A stretch of DNA of 64,000 bases, from positions 1-64,000 of the forward strand of contig NZ_KB908082.1 in assembly GCF_000382345.1 (NCBI RefSeq), given 5' to 3'. Below are positions 1 to 8,023 of the stretch, in pieces; position 1 is the stretch's first letter; each line of letters opens with the position of its first letter. Source of the stretch: Massilia niastensis DSM 21313 (GTDB lineage Bacteria; Pseudomonadota; Gammaproteobacteria; Burkholderiales; Burkholderiaceae_D). The notes under the pieces were generated by a model. The model was not told where the DNA came from and searched no databases. It saw nothing but the letters and a program-made list of their open reading frames with translations. The translations under genes and the position numbers were made by a program.

Positions 1-267
1 GCCATGGGCGCCTCGCGCGCAGCGGTCGACGCGGGCTTCGTGCCGAACGACTGGCAGGTGGGCCAGACCGGCAAGATCGTCGCCCCGACCCTGTACATCG
101 CGGTCGGCATCTCGGGCGCGATCCAGCATTTGGCCGGCATGAAGGATTCGAAGACCATCGTCGCCATCAACAAGGATCCGGAAGCGCCGATCTTCTCGGT
201 GGCGGACTACGGCCTGGTGGGCGACCTGTTCGAGGTCGTGCCGCAACTGGTCAAGGAACTGGGTTAA
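1..267 (+). CDS. etfA: Electron transfer flavoprotein alpha subunit, C-terminal end (partial)
   Basis: Only the last 88 residues are in the window; the reading frame is open from base 1, so the gene starts upstream. The fragment is the FAD-binding C-terminal domain of EtfA: it has the [20 protein letters not shown] segment, then [21 protein letters not shown] and the closing [16 protein letters not shown]. EtfA with EtfB carries electrons from acyl-CoA dehydrogenases to ETF-ubiquinone oxidoreductase. An acyl-CoA dehydrogenase gene follows 122 bases downstream on the same strand, which fits that partnership. Confidence 0.95.
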   Translation, partial: AMGASRAAVDAGFVPNDWQVGQTGKIVAPTLYIAVGISGAIQHLAGMKDSKTIVAINKDPEAPIFSVADYGLVGDLFEVVPQLVKELG

Positions 268-389
268 TCGGCGCCATGGGCAATGCGTTACTGCGTTGCC
301 CGTTGCCAGACCAGTCAAACACGTCGTTCCAGCGCACGCCGGAACGACGTTTTGCATGACGCGTACAGATTTACAATCAGGAGACAAAG

Positions 390-2180
390 GTGAGCTACAA
401 AGCCCCGCTGAAAGACATGCAGTTCGTGCTGAACGAACTGGCCAACCTGGCCCAGATCAACCAGTTGCCCGGCTGTGAGGACGCGACCGCCGACACCGTC
501 GAGGCGGTCCTCGAAGAGAACGCGAAGTTCTGCGGCGAAGTCATCGCCCCGCTGAACCATGCCGGCGACAAGGAGCCGAGCTTCTGGAAGGATGGCAGCG
601 TCACCACCTCGAAGGGCTTCCGCGAAGCCTTCCGCGCCTTCGGCGAGGCGGGCTGGCAGGGCGTCCAGCATCCGCAGGAATTCGGCGGCCAGGGCCTGCC
701 GAAGCTGGTGGCCACCCCCTGCATGGAAATGCTGCACGCCGCCAACCTGTCGTTCGCGCTGGCGCCGCTGCTGACCGACGGCGCCATCGAGGCGCTGCTG
801 ACCGCGGGTTCCGACGAGCAGAAGGCGTTGTTCCTCGAGCCGCTCATCTCGGGCAAGTGGACCGGCACCATGAACCTGACCGAGCCGCAGGCCGGCTCCG
901 ACCTGGCCGCCGTGCGCACCCGCGCCGTGCCGCAGGGCGACGGCACCTTCAAGGTCTACGGCACCAAGATCTTCATCACCTACGGCGAGCACGACATGGC
1001 GGAGAACATCATCCACCTGGTGCTGGCGCGTACGCCTGACGCGCCGCCGGGCGTGAAGGGCATCTCGCTGTTCATCGTGCCGAAGTTCCTGGTCAATGCG
1101 GACGGCTCGCTGGGCGCGCGCAACGATGCGCACTGCGTCTCGATCGAACACAAGCTGGGCATCAAGGCCAGCCCGACCGCGGTGCTGCAGTTCGGCGACC
1201 ACGGCGGCGCGATCGGCACCCTGGTGGGCGAGGAGAACCGCGGCCTGGAATACATGTTCATCATGATGAACGCGGCCCGCTTCGGCGTCGGCATGCAGGG
1301 CGTCGGCCTGGCCGAGCGCGCCTACCAGCAGGCGGCCGCCTTCGCGAAAGAGCGTATCCAGTCGCGCGAAGTGGCCGGCTCGCCGGGCCCGGTGGCGATC
1401 ATCCACCACCCGGACGTGCGCCGCATGCTGATGTCGATGCGCTCCCAGACCGAGGCGGCGCGCGCGCTGGCCTACGTGGGCGCGGGCATCTCCGACATCG
1501 CGCACAGCCACGCCGACGAAGCGACCCGCAAGGCCAATCTCGCGGTGTACGAATACCTGGTCCCGGTCATCAAGGGCTGGTCGACCGAGATGTCCGAGAA
1601 CGTCGCGCGCGACGGCGTGCAGGTACACGGCGGCATGGGCTTCATCGAGGAGACCGGCGCGGCCCAGCACTACCGCGACGCCAAGATCCTGACCATCTAC
1701 GAAGGCACGACCGCGATCCAGGCCAATGACCTGGTCGGCCGCAAGACCGTGCGCGACGGCGGCGCCGTGGCGAAGTCGCTGATCGCCCAGGTGCGCGCGA
1801 CCGAAGCCCAGCTGCGCGAAGTGCAGGGCGCCGACTTTGCGGCGCTGGCGGACCGCCTGGCGGCCGGCAGCGCGGCGCTGGAGCAGGTGGTGGACTTCGT
1901 GGTGGCGAACGCCAGATCGGATGTGCGCGCGGTGTTCGCGGGCAGCGTGCCCTACCTGAAGCTGGCCGGCATCGTGCTGGGCGGCTGGCAGATGGCGCGC
2001 GCGGCGCTGGTGGCCAGTCGGAAGCTGGGTGCGGGGGAGGGCGATGCCGCCTTCCTGCGCGCGAAGATCGCGACGGCGCGCTTCTTCGGCGATCATGTGC
2101 TGTCGCAGGCGGATGGGCTGCGCATCGCGATCGTGGAAGACGCGGCGGGTGTGCTGGCGCTGGACGTCGAGCAGTTCTGA
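390..2180 (+). CDS. Acyl-CoA dehydrogenase (long, C-terminal-extended type)
   Basis: A 596-residue FAD-dependent acyl-CoA dehydrogenase that oxidises an acyl-CoA to the 2-enoyl-CoA and passes electrons to ETF. I chose the GTG at 390, which has AGGAGA 5 bases upstream. The middle holds the FAD/substrate region (MNLTEPQAGSDLAAVRTRA, about residues 157-175) and the C-terminal catalytic stretch with YEGTTAIQANDLVGRK near residue 440, where the Glu of YEG is the usual base. Length near 600 marks the subfamily with an extra C-terminal helical domain. It directly follows etfA, as in many Burkholderiales. The exact chain-length preference cannot be read from the sequence. Confidence 0.93.
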   Translation: MSYKAPLKDMQFVLNELANLAQINQLPGCEDATADTVEAVLEENAKFCGEVIAPLNHAGDKEPSFWKDGSVTTSKGFREAFRAFGEAGWQGVQHPQEFGGQGLPKLVATPCMEMLHAANLSFALAPLLTDGAIEALLTAGSDEQKALFLEPLISGKWTGTMNLTEPQAGSDLAAVRTRAVPQGDGTFKVYGTKIFITYGEHDMAENIIHLVLARTPDAPPGVKGISLFIVPKFLVNADGSLGARNDAHCVSIEHKLGIKASPTAVLQFGDHGGAIGTLVGEENRGLEYMFIMMNAARFGVGMQGVGLAERAYQQAAAFAKERIQSREVAGSPGPVAIIHHPDVRRMLMSMRSQTEAARALAYVGAGISDIAHSHADEATRKANLAVYEYLVPVIKGWSTEMSENVARDGVQVHGGMGFIEETGAAQHYRDAKILTIYEGTTAIQANDLVGRKTVRDGGAVAKSLIAQVRATEAQLREVQGADFAALADRLAAGSAALEQVVDFVVANARSDVRAVFAGSVPYLKLAGIVLGGWQMARAALVASRKLGAGEGDAAFLRAKIATARFFGDHVLSQADGLRIAIVEDAAGVLALDVEQF

Positions 2181-2201
2181 GGCGTTCCGATGTGGTAAAT
2201 G

Positions 2202-2229
2202 AAAGAGCAACCTGCGGGCTGCTCTTTTT
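2202..2229 (+). terminator. Rho-independent terminator after the acyl-CoA dehydrogenase
   Basis: AAAGAGCA (2202-2209) pairs perfectly with TGCTCTTT (2220-2227) around a 10-base loop and is followed by a short T-run. It lies between two convergent genes, the acyl-CoA dehydrogenase and the TM2 protein. Confidence 0.75.
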
Positions 2230-2235
2230 ATGGTA

Positions 2236-2649
2236 TCAGCCGTACGCCCCGCCCGTGTACAGCAGATCGAACAGGCGCGCAATCGTCCCGATCAGCACCA
2301 CCGCCCCCACCATCACGGTCAGCACCAGCGTCAGCGCCAGCACCCAGTTCGAGCGCGACTGCCGCCCGCTGCCCGCGTTATGCTGCGCATCCCACTTCTC
2401 ATCCGGCGTCAGCCCGATCACCAGCGCCTCGATGAACCCGGCAACGTAGGACACCAGCAGGGGCAGCAGCACATAGAAGGGATGCGGCTTCACCGCCCCC
2501 ACCAGGATCCCGGTGACCGGCACGCTGCACAGGTGCAGCAGTCCCAGGCGGTCGGTGCCGCCCTTCAGGTAGAAGCGGTGCACCCCGAACCCGCCCAGCA
2601 GCAGGGCGAGCAGGGTGGCGACGGTCTTGTTCTTGTGCTTGACGGCCAT
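2236..2649 (-). CDS. TM2 domain-containing membrane protein
   Basis: A 137-residue protein beginning MAVKHKNKTVATLLALLLGGFGVHRFYLKG: a short basic head, then the TM2 signature in which a hydrophobic helix is followed by GGFGVHRFYLG-like residues. A second pair of hydrophobic segments lies at about residues 58-75 and 100-125, so the protein should be an inner-membrane protein with three to four helices. I chose the ATG at 2649 because it opens the TM2 motif; no strong ribosome-binding site is seen. The family has no settled biochemical role. It is convergent with the acyl-CoA dehydrogenase. Confidence 0.8.
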   Translation of the reverse strand: MAVKHKNKTVATLLALLLGGFGVHRFYLKGGTDRLGLLHLCSVPVTGILVGAVKPHPFYVLLPLLVSYVAGFIEALVIGLTPDEKWDAQHNAGSGRQSRSNWVLALTLVLTVMVGAVVLIGTIARLFDLLYTGGAYG

Positions 2650-2816
2650 GAATGTTGCCAATTGTTCAGGAAAGCCAAGAGTATCACCCAAAATGATGCA
2701 AATGGCAGGTTTTTGCCCGAAGCTGGCCGGCGGAGCGGGATCGCGGTGGCGGTGTGGCGAAAAATAGGCCATAATGTTTGATTCGGCGGGACTGCGCGCC
2801 CTGTTGTCATTAACGC

Positions 2817-2846
2817 TTGCTGCTGTGCGGTGTCGCGCGCTATAAT
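2817..2846 (+). promoter_or_regulatory. Sigma-70 promoter of the rpsP operon
   Basis: TTGCTG at 2817-2822 and a perfect TATAAT at 2841-2846 are 18 bases apart, and 41 bases separate the -10 box from the rpsP ATG. The strong -10 fits a ribosomal-protein operon. Confidence 0.75.
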
Positions 2847-2887
2847 CGTCGACTTTCTTCGTCCAGCACAACTTTTTCGGAATTATT

Positions 2888-3136
2888 ATGGTCGTTATTC
2901 GTTTGGCTCGTGGTGGCGCTAAAAAGCGCCCGTTCTTCAATATCGTTGCAACCGATTCGCGCAACCGTCGCGATGGTCGTTTCATCGAGCGCATCGGCTT
3001 CTACAACCCGATGGCTTCGGGCGCCGAAGTCGGCCTGCGTATCGCTGCTGACCGTCTGGCTCACTGGCAAGGCGTTGGCGCACAACTGTCGCCGACCGTT
3101 GCTCGCCTGGTCGCTGGCCAGAAGCCGGCTGCTTAA
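2888..3136 (+). CDS. rpsP: 30S ribosomal protein S16
   Basis: An 82-residue S16 of normal length, starting [20 protein letters not shown] and containing the conserved [20 protein letters not shown]16 is an early-assembly protein of the small ribosomal subunit. It is the first gene of rpsP-rimM-trmD-rplS, the standard bacterial order, and carries the operon promoter just upstream. Confidence 0.98.
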   Translation: MVVIRLARGGAKKRPFFNIVATDSRNRRDGRFIERIGFYNPMASGAEVGLRIAADRLAHWQGVGAQLSPTVARLVAGQKPAA

Positions 3137-3162
3137 TTAAAGCAGGCAAGGTAGTTCAAGTC

Positions 3163-3720
3163 TTGACTGATTCAGCAGCAAGCGGGGTGCAAATCCCCGA
3201 CGACCTGGTTCAGGTCGGGCACGTGACCGGTGCGTATGGAATCGTGGGTGGCATCCGTGTCTCCCCTTATTCGGACGACGCGGACGCGCTGCTGAACATC
3301 AAGACCTGGTGGCTCGACAAGCCGACCCTGCACGCCGTCACCGTACGGAGTGCCAAGCTGCACGGCGGCGACGTCGTTGCAACCCTGGTCGGCATGCGTG
3401 ACCGCAACGAGGCCGAGGCGCTCAAAGGCGCTTCCGTCCAGGTGGCGCGCAGCGAGTTCCCCGAGCTCGAGGAAGACGAGTATTACTGGTCCGACCTGAT
3501 CGGCCTCGATGTGGTCAACCTGCAGGGCGAAGCGCTCGGCAAGGTGGCCGACATGATGCACAACGGCGCGCAGTCGATCCTGCGCATCACGCCGCAGGTC
3601 AACCCCGATGCGCCTGATGCGAAAGCGTCCGAGCGCCTCGTGCCGTTTGTCGACCAGTTCGTCAAGAACGTCGACCTCGAAGCAAGACTGATTACCCTGG
3701 ACTGGGGCCTCGATTTTTGA
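3163..3720 (+). CDS. rimM: Ribosome maturation factor RimM
   Basis: A 185-residue protein with the N-terminal RimM barrel (VQVGHVTGAYGIVGGIRVSPYSD, residues about 16-39) and a C-terminal PRC barrel (EDEYYWSDLIGLDVVN, about 105-120, to the end). It binds S19 and helps mature the 30S head. The start is a TTG at 3163, chosen because it lies 27 bases after rpsP and gives the family's usual length; an upstream SD is weak. Second gene of the rpsP operon. Confidence 0.95.
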   Translation: MTDSAASGVQIPDDLVQVGHVTGAYGIVGGIRVSPYSDDADALLNIKTWWLDKPTLHAVTVRSAKLHGGDVVATLVGMRDRNEAEALKGASVQVARSEFPELEEDEYYWSDLIGLDVVNLQGEALGKVADMMHNGAQSILRITPQVNPDAPDAKASERLVPFVDQFVKNVDLEARLITLDWGLDF

Positions 3721-3747
3721 GCCCATCCAACCCGGAGCGGGATCCCG

Positions 3748-4509
3748 ATGCAGTTTGACGTCGTGAGCTTGTTCCCAGAGATGTTCGCCGCGTTGACGCA
3801 GTCGGGTGTGACCCGGCGCGCCTTCGAGCAGCAGCGCTGGGGCCTGTCGATCTGGAATCCGCGCGATTTCACGCAGGACCGCCACCGCACCGTGGACGAT
3901 CGCCCCTATGGCGGCGGCCCCGGCATGGTGATGCTGGCAAAACCGCTCGAAGCCGCGATCAATGCGGCCAAGCAAAGGCAGGTCGACCTGGGCCTGCCCG
4001 CGCCGCGTGTGGTGTTCATGTCGCCGCAAGGCAAACCGCTGACCCACGAGCGCGCGATGGCACTGAAGAACGAGCCCGGCCTCGTGCTGCTGTGCGGCCG
4101 CTACGAAGCGGTGGACCAGCGCCTGCTGGACCGCTGCGTCGACGAGGAAATCTCGCTCGGCGACTTCGTGCTGTCGGGCGGCGAGTTGCCGGCGATGGCC
4201 CTGATGGATGCCGTGGTGCGCCTGCTGCCCGGTGTGCTGGGCGACGATGCCTCGGCGGTCGAGGACAGCTTCGTCAACGGCCTGCTCGATTCGCCGCACT
4301 ATACGCGGCCTGAAGTCTATGACGGCGAGCCGGTTCCGCCGGTGCTGCTGGGCGGGAACCACGCCGAGATCATGAAGTGGCGCCGCCAGCGCATGCTGGA
4401 GGCGACCGCGAAGAAGCGGCCGGATTTGCTGGAGCAGGCGCGCGCCGCCGGCCAGCTCACCGCGCTCGATGAAAAGTTTTTGGCAGGCATGAACAAGCCT
4501 GCCGTGTAA
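3748..4509 (+). CDS. trmD: tRNA (guanine-N1)-methyltransferase
   Basis: A 253-residue SPOUT-class enzyme that makes m1G37 in tRNAs reading CNN codons and so prevents +1 frameshifting. The sequence has the N-terminal [11 protein letters not shown], the GGGPGMVM loop near residue 53, the knot motif [14 protein letters not shown] and the downstream [21 protein letters not shown]. The ATG at 3748 follows a GGAGCGGG ribosome-binding site. Third gene of rpsP-rimM-trmD-rplS, 27 bases after rimM. Confidence 0.97.
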   Translation: MQFDVVSLFPEMFAALTQSGVTRRAFEQQRWGLSIWNPRDFTQDRHRTVDDRPYGGGPGMVMLAKPLEAAINAAKQRQVDLGLPAPRVVFMSPQGKPLTHERAMALKNEPGLVLLCGRYEAVDQRLLDRCVDEEISLGDFVLSGGELPAMALMDAVVRLLPGVLGDDASAVEDSFVNGLLDSPHYTRPEVYDGEPVPPVLLGGNHAEIMKWRRQRMLEATAKKRPDLLEQARAAGQLTALDEKFLAGMNKPAV

Positions 4510-4615
4510 GGAATGCGTTTTTCGCATGAACCGCGCGGGCATGTTGCCCATGTGGTCAACCCCATCCTCTACTGGGCGAAGGTAGCGCCAGCACGATGGT
4601 TTATGGAGTCTACAA

Positions 4616-4999
4616 ATGGATCTGATCCAGCAACTCGAGCAAGAAGAAATTGCGCGCCTCGGCCGCAACATCCCTGATTTCGCACCGGGCGACACCGTTG
4701 TCGTCAGCGTCAACGTCGTCGAAGGCAACCGCAAGCGCGCCCAGGCATACGAAGGCGTGGTCATCTCGCGTCGTAACCGCGGCCTGAACTCGAACTTCAT
4801 CGTTCGCAAGATCTCGTCGGGCGAAGGCGTCGAGCGTACGTTCCAGCTGTACTCGCCGCTGATCGCTTCGATCGAAGTGAAGCGCCGTGGTGACGTGCGT
4901 CGTGCGAAGCTGTACTACCTGCGTGAGCGTTCGGGCAAATCGGCGCGTATCAAAGAAAAGCTGCCGAACCGTCGCGCCGCGACCACGGCCGCCAAGTAA
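4616..4999 (+). CDS. rplS: 50S ribosomal protein L19
   Basis: A 127-residue L19 with the hallmark [16 protein letters not shown] and [17 protein letters not shown] segments (here [18 protein letters not shown]) and a basic C-terminus. L19 sits at the 30S-50S interface. It closes the rpsP operon after a 106-base spacer and is followed by a strong terminator. Confidence 0.98.
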   Translation: MDLIQQLEQEEIARLGRNIPDFAPGDTVVVSVNVVEGNRKRAQAYEGVVISRRNRGLNSNFIVRKISSGEGVERTFQLYSPLIASIEVKRRGDVRRAKLYYLRERSGKSARIKEKLPNRRAATTAAK

Positions 5000-5015
5000 T
5001 AGCGTCCGCGTCCTG

Positions 5016-5046
5016 AAAAAGGCATCCGCAAGGATGCCTTTTTCTT
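5016..5046 (+). terminator. Rho-independent terminator of the rpsP operon
   Basis: AAAAAGGCATCC (5016-5027) and GGATGCCTTTTT (5032-5043) form a perfect 12-bp stem with a GCAA tetraloop and a T-rich tail, 17 bases after rplS. Confidence 0.92.
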
Positions 5047-5088
5047 TTTCGACGCTCACAATACGAATTCGATAAGAGGGGGAAGCCA

Positions 5089-5754
5089 TTGGTCAAACTC
5101 GTATTCGACCCCACCCAGATGCCGCTTGCCGGCCTGGCCGGCGAAGCGCCCGTCGTGCCGGAGCGCCTGACGGCGGCCGCGCTGCGCGCACGCTTTGCGC
5201 AAACCCTGGAGTGGCAACCCGAAGTGTCGGAAGAAGTGCTCATGCTGCGCGGCCAGCGCCTGCGCTGCGCCGCCGTGCTGGTGCCGCTGGTCATGCGTCC
5301 CGAAGGCCTGACGGTGCTGTTCACGCGCCGCACCGATCACCTGTCCAGCCATGCCGGCCAGATCAGCTTCCCGGGCGGACGCACCGAGGAGCTCGACTCT
5401 TCGCCGATCGAGACCGCATTGCGCGAGACCGAGGAAGAGATCGGCCTGCACCGCCGCCACGTCGAGATCATCGGCGTGCTGCCCGATCACACCACCATCA
5501 GCGCCTATCGCGTGACCCCGGTGGTCGCGCTGGTCGCGCCGCCGTTCGCGCTGCTGCCCGACCCGAACGAAGTCGCCGAAGTCTTCGAAGTGCCGCTGGC
5601 CTTCCTGATGGATGGCCTGAACCACCAGCGCCGCACGCTCGACCTGCCCACGTCCGGCCGCCGCAGCTTCTATGCGATGCCATATGAACAATACTTCATC
5701 TGGGGCGCGACCGCCGCCATGCTGCGCAACCTGTTCCATTACTTGCGCGCGTAA
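5089..5754 (+). CDS. NUDIX hydrolase, CoA pyrophosphatase type
   Basis: A 221-residue NUDIX protein. The Nudix box runs at about residues 96-120, with GGRTEELDSSP and then RETEEEIGL, matching the GX5EX7REUXEEXGU pattern. The FPGGRTE lead-in and the preceding RTDHLSSHAGQISF stretch are typical of the CoA/acyl-CoA diphosphatase (NudL/YeaB) subgroup, which cleaves CoA to phosphopantetheine and 3',5'-ADP. The start is a TTG at 5089 with GAGGGGGAA just upstream. It follows the rpsP operon terminator, so is probably transcribed separately. Confidence 0.88.
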   Translation: MVKLVFDPTQMPLAGLAGEAPVVPERLTAAALRARFAQTLEWQPEVSEEVLMLRGQRLRCAAVLVPLVMRPEGLTVLFTRRTDHLSSHAGQISFPGGRTEELDSSPIETALRETEEEIGLHRRHVEIIGVLPDHTTISAYRVTPVVALVAPPFALLPDPNEVAEVFEVPLAFLMDGLNHQRRTLDLPTSGRRSFYAMPYEQYFIWGATAAMLRNLFHYLRA

Positions 5755-5844
5755 AACTTTCTTACAGGTCCAAATTTGATTATGGCGGCCCACTGCGCTA
5801 TCTTAGCGGGCAGTTGTAATGCGATAACAAAAAAGGGTTCCTGA

Positions 5845-6804
5845 ATGACATTCTTTTCTATCCTGTGCGCCTTGCTGATCGAGCAGCTGAAACCGCTGCG
5901 CGCGGATAACCAGGTCTACGGTGGCATCAAGGGTTTTGCCATGCGCATCGAGGGCTGGTTCAACGCGGGCGAGCGGCGCAACGGCCGCATGGGCTGGATC
6001 CTGATGATGGCGGCGCTGATGCTGCCGACCTGGCTGGTCTGGTGGGTGTTCATGCACTACAACCTGGTGTTCCTGGCCTTTGCCTGGAACGTCCTGATCG
6101 TCTACCTGACCCTCGGCTTCCGCCACTACAGCCATTACTTCACCTCGATCCAGCTGGCCCTGAATTCGGGCGACGAAGCCAGCGCCCGCAGCCTGCTGGC
6201 GGAGTGGACCCGCCTCGACACGGTCGGCATGGACGCCACCGAGATCGCACGGGTGGCGGTCGAGAAAGCCCTGATCACGACGCACCGCAACGTGTTCGGC
6301 GTGTTCTTCTGGTTCCTGATGCCGCTGGGCCCGGCGGGCGCCGTGATGTACCGCGTGTCGGAATACCTGGCGCGCGCCTGGAACGAGCCGGACCACATGC
6401 GCAACGAAGCCTTCGGCCAGTTCGCCGCGCGCGCCTTCTACTGGATCGACTGGATTCCGGTGCGCCTGACCGCGATCGCGTTTGCCGTGGTCGGCAACTT
6501 CGAGGACGCCATCTATGCCTGGCGCAATTTTGCCAACCGTTGGGCCGACGAATCGCGCGGCATCATCCTGGCCGCCGGCGGCGGCGCGATGGGCGTGCGC
6601 CTCGGCACCCCGAACGAGAACGCGCCCCAGCTGCTGCCGGCCGACGCCGCCACGGTGGACCTGAGCGACAGCGATACCGAGGTGTTGCCGGGCGAGGAGC
6701 CGAATTTGCGCGCTCTCCAAAGTACAGTGGGACTCGTGTGGCGCGCCCTGATATTATGGATGATCCTGTTGCTGCTGACGTCGAGCGTGGTCTGGCTTGG
6801 CTGA
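5845..6804 (+). CDS. CobD/CbiB family membrane protein
   Basis: A 319-residue integral membrane protein with hydrophobic segments at about 51-75, 80-95, 150-170 and a C-terminal helix near 300-319. It resembles CobD/CbiB (adenosylcobinamide-phosphate synthase): EQLKPL near the start, a central TTHRNVFGVFFWFLMPLGPAGAV-type block, then RAFYWIDWIPVRLTA. No other cobalamin gene lies in the window, and this Burkholderiales version is usually found alone, so a role in B12 synthesis is not established. SD is weak (GGGTTCCTGA before the ATG). Confidence 0.8.
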   Translation: MTFFSILCALLIEQLKPLRADNQVYGGIKGFAMRIEGWFNAGERRNGRMGWILMMAALMLPTWLVWWVFMHYNLVFLAFAWNVLIVYLTLGFRHYSHYFTSIQLALNSGDEASARSLLAEWTRLDTVGMDATEIARVAVEKALITTHRNVFGVFFWFLMPLGPAGAVMYRVSEYLARAWNEPDHMRNEAFGQFAARAFYWIDWIPVRLTAIAFAVVGNFEDAIYAWRNFANRWADESRGIILAAGGGAMGVRLGTPNENAPQLLPADAATVDLSDSDTEVLPGEEPNLRALQSTVGLVWRALILWMILLLLTSSVVWLG

Positions 6805-6904
6805 AAATGGCGCGCGGGCTCGTGCCCAAGTCTTCTATAAGATATAATACTGGGCTGAGGTTGTTCTCATCCACGCAGTACTTTCTGTTTGAGCAAGCAG
6901 CACT

Positions 6905-7258
6905 ATGGCCGAGTTACCCCAAACCACGGATAAAGAGCTCACTGGAGAGTTTTTTATCATGGGCATCACGAACAAAGGCAGGCAATTTCGCCCGAGCGAC
7001 TGGGCGGAACGCCTGTGCGGCGTCATGTCCTGCTTTTGCCCAGGCTCGAGCGGCCTGGATGCCCACCTGAAGTTCTCTCCTTACGTCCACCCGACGGTGG
7101 TCAATGGCACCAAGGCGGTGGTGGTCGACCACCGGCTGCGCACGATCGAGCCGATGGCCTACCACTTCGTCGTCAGCTTTGCCAAGGACAACGATTTGCA
7201 GGTGGTCGATGCCTGCTTCGTTCCCTTGCCGGGCGAGAAGAAACCCGGCGCAGCCTGA
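6905..7258 (+). CDS. DUF3579 domain-containing protein
   Basis: A 117-residue soluble protein of the betaproteobacterial DUF3579 family, seen in the core ITNKGRQFRPSDWAERLCGVMS and the middle FSPYVHPTVVNGTKAVVVD. Function unknown. A perfect TATAAT at 6843-6848 lies about 57 bases upstream, though I could not see a matching -35. An internal ATG at 6959 has a GGAGAG upstream and is a possible shorter start; family members usually include the preceding residues, so I keep 6905. Confidence 0.85.
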   Translation: MAELPQTTDKELTGEFFIMGITNKGRQFRPSDWAERLCGVMSCFCPGSSGLDAHLKFSPYVHPTVVNGTKAVVVDHRLRTIEPMAYHFVVSFAKDNDLQVVDACFVPLPGEKKPGAA

Positions 7259-7358
7259 GAGCGTTTAACAAAACCCACAGGGCAAGGCGCATCGTCGAAG
7301 ACAGTACTGTTGTACGGCGAGACGATGCAAGGTCGCCATGGGGTTTTGTTAGGCGCTC
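7259..7358. repeat. 100-bp nested palindromic repeat
   Basis: The outer arms, GAGCGTTTAACAAAACCC (7259-7276) and GGGTTTTGTTAGGCGCTC (7341-7358), are inverted repeats matching at 16 of 18 positions. A second perfect 8-bp arm pair (GCATCGTC/GACGATGC) sits inside around a further ACAGTACTGT palindrome. It begins at the base after the DUF3579 stop codon. It looks like a dispersed palindromic element that could also act as a terminator or transcript-end stabiliser. Confidence 0.7.
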
Positions 7359-7444
7359 TACATCCCGGATCCCACTGGCGCTTTGATTATGTCAAAGCGC
7401 CAGTTTCGTTTTAGACTACGCCTGTCAAGACGAGGGAGGGAGTC

Positions 7445-7894
7445 ATGAACATCGGTGAAATCTGTACCGTCCACACCGTCTGCTGTTCCCGCGACGACAC
7501 CGTGCAGGACGCAGCCATCCTCATGCGCATGCACCATGTCGGCGACCTGATCGTGGTCGAGGGCAATGGCGGCGGCAAAGTTCCAATCGGTATCCTGACC
7601 GACCGCGACATCGTGGTTTCCGTCATCGCGCCCGGACTCGATCCGGGCAGCCTGCTGGCAGGCGACGTCATGAGCGAAGACCTGCTCACCGCGAGCGAGA
7701 CCGACGATGTGTACGAGACCATCGAACGCATGCGCCTGCGCGGCATCCGGCGGGTGCCGGTGGTCGATGCGTCCGGCATCCTGAGCGGCATCGTCAGCTC
7801 CGACGACCTGCTCGAATTCCTGGCCGAGGAGATGGGCGAGCTGTCGCGCATCAGTTCCTGGCAACAGGCCCACGAACGGCGGGCGCGCCAGTAA
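7445..7894 (+). CDS. Two-CBS-domain protein
   Basis: A 149-residue protein made of two CBS repeats: residues about 5-62 (GEICTVHTVCCSRDDTVQDA to ILTDRDIVV) and 75-135 (DVMSEDLLTASETDDVYETI to GIVSSDDLLEFL). CBS pairs bind adenine nucleotides and act as sensor modules. No fused effector domain is present, so the partner is unknown. The ATG follows a GAGGGAGGGAG ribosome-binding site. Confidence 0.88.
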   Translation: MNIGEICTVHTVCCSRDDTVQDAAILMRMHHVGDLIVVEGNGGGKVPIGILTDRDIVVSVIAPGLDPGSLLAGDVMSEDLLTASETDDVYETIERMRLRGIRRVPVVDASGILSGIVSSDDLLEFLAEEMGELSRISSWQQAHERRARQ

Positions 7895-8023
7895 GCACAT
7901 ACGCGGGTCGGTCGACGACGGCGCGTCCGCGAGGGCGCGCCGGCTGCCCCGCTCGTGCCCATCTGTTACCATCCCTGATTCGCGGCGGGACGGTTGGCGT
8001 CCTGCCCCCAATGACGGGATGCC

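Noticed and set aside
5845..6804. Cobalamin biosynthesis locus
   Set aside because: Only one CobD/CbiB-like gene is present, with no other cob/cbi gene and no B12 riboswitch nearby.
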